Positions 53,036 through 60,956 of a stretch of 64,000 nucleotides of DNA are shown piece by piece. The translations under genes were made by a program, and so were the position numbers. Position 1 is the stretch's first letter, and each line of letters opens with the position of its first letter. The stretch is taken from assembly GCF_016863335.1 (NCBI RefSeq), contig NZ_BOOR01000034.1:104767-168766 (forward strand), read 5' to 3'. The notes below the pieces were generated by a model. The model was given only the letters and a program-made list of their open reading frames with translations. It was not told the origin of the DNA and searched no databases. The stretch is from Planotetraspora thailandica. GTDB taxonomy: Bacteria; Actinomycetota; Actinomycetes; Streptosporangiales; Streptosporangiaceae.

Positions 53036-53240
53036 CGGCGGTCAGGATGCAGGGGGTAGAAGCAGCGATCGAGCGGCTGACGACGTGGCCGTAGCGGGAG
53101 CGGATCTCAGCCGGCCACCAGGCGGCAGAGTGCGTCACCGGCTTTCACCATGTTGCGCAGGTGGCGCGCCGTCCATGGGATGGAATCCGGTGTCGACCAG
53201 CTCAGGTGGGTACCCGATGTCGTGCAGGTAGGCCGCAGCG
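53036..53240 (-). pseudogene. HD-domain gene remnant
   Basis: Two parts match the HD gene: 53036-53100 resembles the end of that gene (51520-51605), and 53105-53240 matches its first half (about 51755-51890), with the middle deleted. The frame is broken. The order HD-GntR is the same as at 51479-52262. Confidence 0.75.
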
Positions 53241-53251
53241 ACAAGGACGTC

Positions 53252-53731
53252 TCACTCTCGTGAGCGCACGAACCGCCGCTTGCCTGGCCTCGACATGATC
53301 AATCCCTCCTGCTGTAACTCGGCGAGCGCTTGCCGTACGGTGTTCCGGGAGGTGTCGTACAGCCAGCGAAGTTCAGCGACGCTAGGCACCGTGTCTCCGG
53401 GTGCGAGGTCACCTCTCTCGATCTGCCGGCGGAGATCGCCCGCGATCACCTGGTACCGGTAGACGGCCGTGACCTCTTGTCCCTCGGTTTTCACGATCCG
53501 CCCCTTGGATGGTGCCGTCACGATGAGTCCGTCCGCTTCCAACGTGCGCAGGGCACGGCGCACCGTGTTGCGAGCCACCCGAAACTCCGCCGACAGGGCA
53601 GCTTCCGAGGGCAAGGAGGTCCCAGCGGCATACAGGCCCGTGAGAATGCGTTCCCGAACACGGTCGGCGATCTGCGTATAGACCCGCCATCCCGTGAGGT
53701 GCCCCTCACGCACGTTACGAGCGGTGCGCAT
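53252..53731 (-). CDS. Double winged-helix GntR-type protein
   Basis: The 159-residue protein contains two GntR winged helices in tandem: about residues 15-80 (YTQIADRVRERILTGLYAAG, PSEAALSAEFRVARNTVRRAL) and about 90-155 (YQVIAGDLRRQIERGDLAPG, PSVAELRWLYDTSRNTVRQAL). No ligand domain follows. Such a two-headed repressor could bind a long or bipartite operator. Its start overlaps the upstream gene by 17 bases. Confidence 0.8.
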   Translation of the reverse strand: MRTARNVREGHLTGWRVYTQIADRVRERILTGLYAAGTSLPSEAALSAEFRVARNTVRRALRTLEADGLIVTAPSKGRIVKTEGQEVTAVYRYQVIAGDLRRQIERGDLAPGDTVPSVAELRWLYDTSRNTVRQALAELQQEGLIMSRPGKRRFVRSRE

Positions 53732-54059
53732 CGAGGATCTTGGTCAGGTCGATACCGAGTTCGCCCTGCTCTCCTTCGCGCCAGCCCTCACGCGCGGCAG
53801 CCTCGATCCGATCAGCGGCGGCCAGCAGGCGCAGACACGACACACGCTCGTCGCGCTCATCGCCCCAGTAGAACCACAAGAACGCGAGATGGACGAAGAC
53901 GCGACGCATCCGGCACCGGCTGTCCATAACTTCCAGCGCCGGCCGCCCGTACTGATCAGCGATCAGGACCGTCGTGATCTCACGCGACCGGAGCATGTCT
54001 TGTAGGTCCGTCAGGAGGTCCTGTTGATAGGCCCGCTGCTGTTCACGAATGGCATCCAT
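53715..54059 (-). CDS. Hypothetical 114-aa protein
   Basis: The protein opens MDAIREQQRAYQQDLLTDLQ and is strongly helical and charged, with an aromatic patch FVHLAFLWFYWGDERDERV. It overlaps the GntR-type gene and is divergent from HTH-DUF5919 gene 2. Function unknown. Confidence 0.6.
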   Translation of the reverse strand: MDAIREQQRAYQQDLLTDLQDMLRSREITTVLIADQYGRPALEVMDSRCRMRRVFVHLAFLWFYWGDERDERVSCLRLLAAADRIEAAAREGWREGEQGELGIDLTKILDAHRS

Positions 54060-54156
54060 CGGAGGCGCTCCTTCGACTCGATGAGCTGGGCATTTCTGTT
54101 GACCCGCCCGATTGAGCCTCTGATGCGGAGCGGTACCTCTACACCACAACTTAGGG

Positions 54157-54170
54157 ACGTCTAGGGACGT
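54157..54170. promoter_or_regulatory. Phased ACGT pair upstream of HTH-DUF5919 gene 2
   Basis: AGGGACGTCT occurs twice in direct tandem (54153 and 54163), period 10. It lies 50 bases before the GTG of the gene and matches the motif before gene 1. Confidence 0.65.
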
Positions 54171-54216
54171 CTTGTGCTAGCGTCGCCAACAGAGCCGACG
54201 CCCCCCGGGAGGCCCC

Positions 54217-54954
54217 GTGAGCGAGAACCTCCGGCACGCCCTTGCCACAGCCCGACTCCAAGCCGTCGACATCGCCGCCACCCTCGCCGTGGATCCCAAG
54301 ACCGTGAACCGCTGGCTCAAGGGCCGCATCCCCTACCCTCGCCACCGCTGGGCCATCGCCGACCTCCTTCAGGTCGACGAAGCCGACCTCTGGCCCGACA
54401 TCCCCCAGCACCGCCGAGCCATCTCCAAGGACGTGCATGCCGTGTACGCGCACCGTTGGGCCGTCCCGCACAACATCTGGCGCCGGCTGTTCGAGGGCGG
54501 AGTTCGTGAGATCGGCATCCTCACCTACAGCGGCCTGTTTCTCGCCGAGGACACCGGCATGATCCACCTCTTGGCAGCACGCGCACGAGCCGGCGCGAAG
54601 GTTCGCATCCTTCTTGGCGATCCGGACAGTTCCGAGGTCGCAACACGAGGGGCCGAGGAAGGCATCGGCCCGGATGTCATGGCCGCGCGGATCAAAAACG
54701 CACTCACTCTCTACCGCCCTCTGCAGGAGGTCGAGGGAGTCGAGGTCCGCCTCCATAGGACCGTGCTCTACAACTCGCTCTATCGCGCCGACGATGAGCT
54801 TCTCGTCAACGTCCACGCGTACGGCACACCAGCAGCCCAAGCGCCGGTCATCCACCTACGTGCCGATGAGGAAGGCGCCGCAGGCACCTATCTGGCCAGC
54901 TTCGAGCGCATCTGGGCGACCGCTTCGCATGTAGCCTCATCGGCGATGAGGTAG
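54217..54954 (+). CDS. HTH protein with DUF5919 C-terminus, copy 2
   Basis: From the GTG at 54217 the protein has 245 residues and the same layout as copy 1: an XRE HTH (LRHALATARLQAVDIAATLA, VDPKTVNRWLKGRIPYPRHRW) and a DUF5919 domain with YAHRWAVPHNIWRRLFEGG, GILTYSGLFLAEDTGMI, KVRILLGDPDSSEV and VRLHRTVLYNSLYRADDELLVN. No Nudix gene follows. Confidence 0.85.
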   Translation: MSENLRHALATARLQAVDIAATLAVDPKTVNRWLKGRIPYPRHRWAIADLLQVDEADLWPDIPQHRRAISKDVHAVYAHRWAVPHNIWRRLFEGGVREIGILTYSGLFLAEDTGMIHLLAARARAGAKVRILLGDPDSSEVATRGAEEGIGPDVMAARIKNALTLYRPLQEVEGVEVRLHRTVLYNSLYRADDELLVNVHAYGTPAAQAPVIHLRADEEGAAGTYLASFERIWATASHVASSAMR

Positions 54955-55120
54955 TCCGCACCGGCCGCCATGCCGACCGGCGACACTTCCGCTCATGCCG
55001 AGATGAGCACATTCTCGCCTAACGACTGTGGTCACCAGAGCGTCTCGGTGCAGGCGACAACCGAATCCAGATACCGCGATTCTCCTCGCTGGGGCACTGC
55101 ATTCCGCGTCACCCGGTCGC

Positions 55121-56119
55121 CTATTCTTCGGCTAGCGGATAGCGAGCGGCGAGGGCCATGGCGTCATCGCCGCGTCCAGTCGTCGCATAAGCCAGTATGA
55201 GCGTGGCACACAGATTCCGCATGTCATCGTGATCGGCACCGAGCACGGTGTGCACATCGCTGATGATGCGCTCGCCCAGGGCGATCGCCGCGGCAGTGTT
55301 GTGGTTGCCCTCGAAGTACCTGGAGGCGAGATGGACCTGCGCGTGCAGCGTGCGGGGATGGGTCGGGCTCAGCAGGCGCTCGTGGTCGGCGGCGATTCGC
55401 TCGACGAGTGACACCTCGTCCTTGCTGCGGCCTACCCACCGGTGGCAGTACGCGTGATGTTCACGGGCGTCCACGGTTTCCGGGTGCACCGGGCCGAGCC
55501 GCCGCTCTCGCGCGGCCGCGAGCCGCCCCCACGACGCGATGACGCGCTCCAGCACTGTCCGCTCGTCGTTCGTTCGTCCAAGGTTGCCGTATGCGGAGGC
55601 GAGCCTGATTCGGCTGAATTGCGTGTCCGGTTCGTCGGGGCCGAGCCGCTGCTCCCGCTCCGCCACGACCCGCTCCCAGCCGGCGGCTATCCGCTCCCGC
55701 AACGCCCGGGCCTCGTCGTATCGCTGCACCTGGCCGTACAGGAGGTCAAGGCTCGCCCAGCTTGCCAAGGTGTCGGGATGAGCCGGCCCGAGCACACGAA
55801 CCCGGCCCTCCGCGACGCGCTCCATCGTTGCGATCGCGTCGGGCAACCTCGCGTCGTCGTTACCGATGCTCAAATGGAAGTACGTCAGCGCGAGTTCATG
55901 CTGGGCTGACAGCGTGTCCGGATGTTCGGGGGCGAGGATGCGGTCGCGGACTGCCGCTACCTGCTCCAGCTCCGCTAAGGCATTCTCGTTGCGTCCGTGG
56001 TTCCGGTACTCCAGGGCAAGGCGCACCCGCGCCTCGAGCGTCGCTGGATGGTCGGCGCCGACCTGCCGTTCGCTGGCGGCGACCGCGACCTCCAGTTCGG
56101 TAATCTGTTCTCGGCTCAT
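55121..56119 (-). CDS. Tetratricopeptide-repeat protein
   Basis: The 332-residue protein consists of about seven repeats of the kinesin-light-chain/TPR_10 type, each with a DHPATLEARVRLALEYRNHGR-like pattern (HPDTL, HPETV and HPRTL variants). It has no transmembrane segment. Such proteins are protein-binding scaffolds, often near signalling or immunity genes. The ATG at 56119 has a GGAGAG site. Confidence 0.85.
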   Translation of the reverse strand: MSREQITELEVAVAASERQVGADHPATLEARVRLALEYRNHGRNENALAELEQVAAVRDRILAPEHPDTLSAQHELALTYFHLSIGNDDARLPDAIATMERVAEGRVRVLGPAHPDTLASWASLDLLYGQVQRYDEARALRERIAAGWERVVAEREQRLGPDEPDTQFSRIRLASAYGNLGRTNDERTVLERVIASWGRLAAARERRLGPVHPETVDAREHHAYCHRWVGRSKDEVSLVERIAADHERLLSPTHPRTLHAQVHLASRYFEGNHNTAAAIALGERIISDVHTVLGADHDDMRNLCATLILAYATTGRGDDAMALAARYPLAEE

Positions 56120-56352
56120 GCGGCTCTCCACGTGTTGCGTCGTCAGCCCCGGATTCCTCGCATGGGTGCGCCGCTACCGGAACACCGCGGCAGCCTACCC
56201 GCGCTGCGGTGACGAGCCCGAACGGCCAGCGGTTCCCACTCCTGCAGCGTGCACTCATCTGCCGCGAGTCGCGCGGTCTGGCTCGCCGACCGGATCTGCC
56301 GATGAGCGGAAGTTCTGGCTGGCGGTGGTGTCGCGCCGACCGCGATAGTGAG

Positions 56353-56952
56353 ATGGTGCCGAACCTCGACTTTTACGCTGCAGACGACGATTGGATATCG
56401 GTCATCGAGACGGTGTTCGATCTCGGCTTGTTCCGTGTCTTCGAATCCGACTCGGAACCTGACTGCGAGCTGCGGGAGTTTCAAGCCGTCCCAGATGTTC
56501 CCGACGGTCCACGGGGACGACACCTGGCGTTGTTCGTCGTCGGGTCGGGGCCGGATCCCATGGCCAGGCGAATCGACCTGCTTCCGGGTGCGTTTGGAGA
56601 TGCGACCTTCCGGTACTGCTGCGAAGGCTGGGGCCTCATTCAGCTCTACTACGGCGGATCGATCGGGACACAGGAACTGCGATGGAGTCATACGAACCAC
56701 AACACGGAGAAGCGTGCCTCGGCGTGGGCGACAACCCTGCAGCGACTCGGTGATCCCGCTGAGTGGAATTGGGCAGCGGTCACAAGCGCCTCCGGCAGAC
56801 TCAATCGGGTCATTCGCCGGATGGCAGTGAGCAAGATCGGCTCGCACCCCGTACTGCCGCACGCTGCGCGGGTCATCGCACACGCCAGCTTGCAATACGA
56901 GTACGGCGTGGGTATCCACGCGACTCCGTCGTATGGCTTGAACCGTCGGTGA
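56353..56952 (+). CDS. Orphan hypothetical (immunity-like) protein
   Basis: The 199-residue protein starts MVPNLDFYAADDDWISVIET, has a central GWGLIQLYYGG and ends with VIAHASLQYEYGVGIHATPS. Many actinobacteria carry scattered relatives with this layout and no known function; the pattern is reminiscent of immunity proteins. A decayed copy of its tail lies at 58522-58596. Confidence 0.55.
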   Translation: MVPNLDFYAADDDWISVIETVFDLGLFRVFESDSEPDCELREFQAVPDVPDGPRGRHLALFVVGSGPDPMARRIDLLPGAFGDATFRYCCEGWGLIQLYYGGSIGTQELRWSHTNHNTEKRASAWATTLQRLGDPAEWNWAAVTSASGRLNRVIRRMAVSKIGSHPVLPHAARVIAHASLQYEYGVGIHATPSYGLNRR

Positions 56953-57297
56953 CGGTGCACGTTCGTGCCGCGAGCACGACTCCGGTTGATCAGGTTGACC
57001 AACAACCAGGGCCGCCGTGTCAAGCATCAGCCCATGTAGGACACTGTCGCGCGATCTTGCACGATCTCTGTCAGACCTCGGTTGATGCTTGACGCTTCGG
57101 CCCCGCCTGATGCTTTACATGATCACGGCTAGGCCGGCGACACTTCCTCTTCTGCCGAATTGAGTGCGTGTCGCGACCGTGATGGACGTGGTCTCGAGGA
57201 GCCGCATCTGAGCGATCGGATGGTGCCTGCGAGGGGCAACGTCAGCGACACTCCACACGTTCCCGAGCGCGCCACCTGACGACGATCTTGGCCCGAC
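56953..57297. other. Gene-free stretch with IS-end-like repeats
   Basis: GTCAAGCATCA (57019-57029) is inverted at 57083-57093, and the segment 56971-57060 resembles 63299-63360. Together these look like decayed insertion-sequence ends. No gene is supported. Confidence 0.5.
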
Positions 57298-58128
57298 TTA
57301 GGCCACCAACTCCTCGCTGAGGGCCCATAGACGCGCGGCGGCCTCGGGGTCACGGGCCAGGGAGCTCGGCTCAATCTGCTTGCTGCGGAAGAAGTAGCCT
57401 CCGGTGACCTCGGCCGCCTCTGGGGCGCTGGCCAGGTAGACCGGGGTGGCCGCGCCGGTCTGGACGGTACCCATGAAAGGCTTCGCGGCCGCGATGAGCA
57501 GCTTGGCGACGCCGTGGGCCTCACGGCCCAGCTGGGTACGGATGAGGCCCGGGTGCAGGCAGTTGGCGACCACACCGGTGCCGGTCAGGCGCTTGGCCAA
57601 CTCGACTGTGAACAAAATGTTCGCCAGTTTCGATAGCGGGTAGCTCGGCTCGCCGCGGGCCAGTTCGTTCCACGGGATCCGCTTGACAGAACTATGCACA
57701 TTGGACGACACCGAGATCACGCGGGCCGGTGCACTGCCTACCAGCCGTTCCCGCAGCAGGCTGGTCAGCAGGAACGGCGCCAGATGGTTGACGGCGAACA
57801 TAGTCTCGTAGCCGTCGACCGTGAACTGCCGCTTGAGCACGATCACACCGGCGTTGTTGTCGAGCACGTCGAGCCGGTGGTACTTCTCCAGCACCTCGGC
57901 GGCCAGCCGGCGCACTTCGGCCAGGCTCGACATGTCGGCCGTTAGGAGGTCCACCTCGGCACTGGGCGCCCGATGCCGGATCTCCTTGACGGCCGCTCGC
58001 CCTCGCTCGGCGTCGCGCCCGACGACGACCAGGGTGGCCCCCAGCTCGGCCAGCCGGGCCGCCGTCTCCCGGCCAATCCCGCTGGTCCCGCCGGTCACCA
58101 GGCACACTTTGCCGGACATTGTGGTCAT
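57298..58128 (-). CDS. SDR family oxidoreductase (retinol-dehydrogenase-like)
   Basis: The 276-residue protein has TGGTSGIG (residues 12-19), a DLLTADMSSLAEVR strand, DNNAG in place of the usual NNAG context, FAVNHLAPFLLT and the catalytic SYPLSKLANILF (YxxxK). It is of the retinol-dehydrogenase-like group. A GGGAGGG site precedes the ATG at 58128. Substrate unknown. Confidence 0.88.
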   Translation of the reverse strand: MTTMSGKVCLVTGGTSGIGRETAARLAELGATLVVVGRDAERGRAAVKEIRHRAPSAEVDLLTADMSSLAEVRRLAAEVLEKYHRLDVLDNNAGVIVLKRQFTVDGYETMFAVNHLAPFLLTSLLRERLVGSAPARVISVSSNVHSSVKRIPWNELARGEPSYPLSKLANILFTVELAKRLTGTGVVANCLHPGLIRTQLGREAHGVAKLLIAAAKPFMGTVQTGAATPVYLASAPEAAEVTGGYFFRSKQIEPSSLARDPEAAARLWALSEELVA

Positions 58129-58287
58129 TGACCCTCCCGGATGTACTTGCCGTGGCGCCATTTTCTCCACGGCGACGCCTCGGGTACCAGGTGTGGCGCG
58201 ACGCCGCCAGCTGACGTGCCCGGTCAGCACCGTTCTCCTGGCGATCCTCGATGCCGCCGTCAGCCGCCGCAACGTCCAGATCGCTGC

Positions 58288-58350
58288 CGTTACGCCGACC
58301 CACACACCACCATGCGCTACGACCGAACCGGTAACAACCTGGGCCGCCGT
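58288..58350 (+). pseudogene. Tyrosine recombinase tail remnant
   Basis: The frame reads RYADPHTTMRYDRTGNNLGR, matching the catalytic tyrosine end of phage-type integrases (HADPxTTMRYDR). The rest of the gene is not recognisable. Confidence 0.6.
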
Positions 58351-58473
58351 ACCAATCACCACACCGAACGGCGCGCCTGGAGGTGGGCCGGCCACCACGC
58401 CGAGCCTCGGAGATCCGGCTCGCTGGGACTGAACGGCGGTGACCAGCGCCCCGGCCAGACCGAACCGTGCGCT

Positions 58474-58510
58474 GGACGGGCCGTGAGCTGATCTTGCTCA
58501 CGGCCCGTCC
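58474..58510. terminator. Perfect 15-bp orphan hairpin
   Basis: GGACGGGCCGTGAGC and its exact complement surround a 7-base loop. It lies among gene remnants and probably terminated a lost gene. Confidence 0.6.
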
Positions 58511-58521
58511 TGAACGGCGCC

Positions 58522-58596
58522 GCGCAACTCATTGCGGACGTCGGTCTGCGGTACGAGTACGGCCAGGGAATCCACGCAACCCCGGCATCCGGAATG
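58522..58596 (+). pseudogene. Tail of the orphan hypothetical
   Basis: The frame reads LIADVGLRYEYGQGIHATPA, against VIAHASLQYEYGVGIHATPS in the gene at 56353-56952. It is a decayed paralogue. Confidence 0.65.
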
Positions 58597-58785
58597 TGGC
58601 CCGAACGGCCAGCGTCATCATCGGCCGTCGTCGGGACTCGGGCCTCATGCCGCTACGACCTCTCAATCGGGTGCACGGACATGCCGCGAGTCGCGCGGTC
58701 TGGCCGGCCGACCGGATCTGGCTCCCCTCTGTGTCAACAGGGCGGGCGTTCCCGCCTGTTGATCATGCGCCGGTCCTCGCCGTCG

Positions 58786-60024
58786 TCAAGCAGAGAGCGC
58801 TTGACGACGTCTGCGGGACGGCGCTGGGACAGGGCGCCGGGAACGGCCAGAAGGATGGTCGGCATCAGAGGTTGAACCGGTTGTAGCGTTGAGTTCGGCG
58901 GGTCCGGGAAGTGACTTCTCCGAAGTGCCGGTGTCGGGGTGTGAGCCGGCCGCGCTGGAGTCAGTAGCCGCCCCCGAGTGTCCTCCCGGGCCCGCCGCTG
59001 CGGGCGTGGCGGCGTCGGCGAGCAGCTGTCGGTAAACGATGTCGGAGAGGCGCCGCTTGAGGGCGCGCATGGCTTCCATCGAGGTCTTACCCTCGGCTTT
59101 CCTGCGGTCGTAGTAGGTGCGGCCCCGGCCCGGGTTGCGGAGCTGGACGGTGGCCATGATGTGCAGGACCCGGTTGATCTGGCGGTTGCCGCCGCGCGAG
59201 AGCCGGTGGCGGACCTGGTCACCGGAGGAGGCGTCGATGGGGGCAGTGCCGGTCCAGGACGCGAAGTGTGCCTTGCTGGGGAAGCGGGTGATGTCGCCGA
59301 CCTCGATCAGCAGCCTGGCCGCTCCGGAGGGGCGGATGCCGTCCAGATCCATGAGCGTGGTCCCGGTGGCTTTCAGGAGCTCGGTGAGTTCCTTGTTCGC
59401 GGCCTTCTTCCGGGTGTAGATCCGCTCGAGGTCACCGATGAGTTCCGCGGCAACCCGGCGGCGGGTCTTGCCTGCGGCATCACGTGGACGAACCCGGGAG
59501 AGAAGGGTTTTCGCCTGTGCGGCGGATAAATCCTTCTTCGCGCCGCCGGGGATGAGTTCCAGCAGTAGGTGATGCAGCTGGGCCACTATTCGGGTGTGAT
59601 CCTCGCCCAGGGCCCGGCGCCGGTCGGCGAGGATCCGCAGCACGGTGAGTTGCTCGTCGTCCACGACCGGGTGCAGTCCGCTCATCCTCGTGCCGACGAG
59701 GGCGATCGAATGTGCGTCGGTGGCGTCGGTCTTGCGGCCCTGACCGGTGGCGAAGATCCGGGCCCGGGCTGACAGCTTGGGCGGGATGTCCACGACCTGT
59801 TCGCCATCGGCCAGCAGCCGGTTCGCGATATGCCGGCCGATACCGCGGCAGCCCTCAACCGCCCAGACCCGTTCGGGAAATTGCCGACCGTAGCCGAGCA
59901 TCGCCCCGTATCCATCAATGTCGGTGGCGTATCGGCCGCCACCCACAATGGTTTCGTCGCTGGTCATCACCTCGATCGTCGCGGACCGCTTGTGCGGGTC
60001 CATCCCGATCACCACTGCACCCAT
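58786..60024 (-). CDS. IS110 family transposase
   Basis: The 412-residue protein has the N-terminal RuvC-like VIGMDPHKRSATIEV start with catalytic acidic residues. The C-terminal Tnp_20 domain follows with IRPSGAARLLIEVGDITRFPSKAHFASWTGTAPIDASSG and the GGNRQINRVLHI motif holding the nucleophilic serine region. The ATG at 60024 follows GGGGAGGT. The C-terminus has a long low-complexity tail (about 345-412). IS110 elements use a bridge RNA from their non-coding end. Confidence 0.9.
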   Translation of the reverse strand: MGAVVIGMDPHKRSATIEVMTSDETIVGGGRYATDIDGYGAMLGYGRQFPERVWAVEGCRGIGRHIANRLLADGEQVVDIPPKLSARARIFATGQGRKTDATDAHSIALVGTRMSGLHPVVDDEQLTVLRILADRRRALGEDHTRIVAQLHHLLLELIPGGAKKDLSAAQAKTLLSRVRPRDAAGKTRRRVAAELIGDLERIYTRKKAANKELTELLKATGTTLMDLDGIRPSGAARLLIEVGDITRFPSKAHFASWTGTAPIDASSGDQVRHRLSRGGNRQINRVLHIMATVQLRNPGRGRTYYDRRKAEGKTSMEAMRALKRRLSDIVYRQLLADAATPAAAGPGGHSGAATDSSAAGSHPDTGTSEKSLPGPAELNATTGSTSDADHPSGRSRRPVPAPSRRRRQALSA

Positions 60025-60296
60025 TGCTACCTCCCCGGACTCGACCCGTCGACGGTCTTGAGCTGGGAGGGCACCGCTACTTCGAGCTCGGACAATCCCC
60101 TCTTGAGCCTCTCCCGCCCGTTGGGCGACGCCCGGCTCACGCAGGCCAAATGAGAGCCACACAGCGAACTGTGGGCAGCCGATGTGAGAGCGACGAGCCG
60201 GGCGCCTGGACCGAGCCTCGCCAGACACCGGTCCTGAGGCAAGTTAACAAGTAGCCGATGAGCGGGTACCCGTGTGGCGTCTGACACCATGGCCCC
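60025..60296. other. Upstream non-coding region of the IS110 transposase (possible bridge RNA)
   Basis: This 270-base region lies directly before the transposase start and has no gene. In IS110-group elements the non-coding left end encodes the bridge RNA, so this is the place to look. No structure was computed. Confidence 0.35.
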
Positions 60297-60689
60297 GTGC
60301 GGCGATATCCGACCGAGCCACCGACCTCCGTGCTGGCGGGCACCGACGTGGCGCTCGTGGGCCTGTTCTCGGCGAAGGATAAGGAGTTCGGCGCAAAGCT
60401 TGACGTGCTGGCGGCCTCCGTGGAGGCCCATGGCGGGCGGGTAGTGAGCCGACACGTCCAGCGGCGGGGTGTCTCGCACGGCGGTGCGGCCAAAATGGCT
60501 GTGCCGTTCTCGCGGCGGACACTGCTTAGCCCGGGCAAAGCGCGCGAGATTGCGCAGGCGTGCCGGGCCGCAGAGGTCGGTGTTGCGGTGTTCGTAAACC
60601 CGCTCACGGAACACCAACGAGCTGTCCTCGGCGACATGTTCGGGTGCTTCGTGATCAGCGGCGAGGACCTCTTTACCCCCGGTCGGTGA
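60297..60689 (+). CDS. Stand-alone HflX N-terminal-like domain protein
   Basis: The 130-residue protein begins at a GTG and has the pattern ALVGLFSAKDKEFGAKLDVL, GRVVSRHVQRRGVS, LLSPGKAREIAQACRAAEVG and NPLTEHQRAVLGDMFGCFVI. This resembles the N-terminal subdomain of HflX, but the GTPase domain is absent. It may be a partner or decoy of HflX, or a remnant. It lies between two IS110 elements. Confidence 0.6.
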   Translation: MRRYPTEPPTSVLAGTDVALVGLFSAKDKEFGAKLDVLAASVEAHGGRVVSRHVQRRGVSHGGAAKMAVPFSRRTLLSPGKAREIAQACRAAEVGVAVFVNPLTEHQRAVLGDMFGCFVISGEDLFTPGR

Positions 60690-60956
60690 GCGCCCGCACA
60701 TGCCGCAGGGCGAGCGCGGCGCGGTACGACTGTGAGGATCTAAGGGCGCCGCCTCGAGTCATGGTCTGACCCGCGATACGACTGACCAGGGTGTCCTGAG
60801 TTTGATCTGTCGACCACGGTTCGGGGCGGGGCTTGCTATCGCCGACCGATGGAATGTGTCCCGATAGGGGCCTTGCCCGCCGGCACCATCACAGTCCTGA
60901 CCGCTCCTTTGGTCCGGCGACGGCCAACTCCGTTCCCGTCCTGACCAGGAGCTGCC
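60690..60956. ncRNA. Candidate IS110 bridge RNA region
   Basis: The 267 bases before the second IS110 transposase hold no gene. They are in the position of the bridge-RNA-encoding left end in this family. No fold was computed, and no target or donor loop was assigned. Confidence 0.35.

Larger units (their letters stand above)
58129..58785. other. Patchwork of gene remnants
   Basis: The 650 bases hold a recombinase tail (58288-58350), a perfect hairpin (58474-58510), the tail of the 199-aa orphan (58522-58596) and a 38-base repeat (58683-58720) shared with 56261-56298 with two mismatches. No intact gene is present. Confidence 0.6.
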
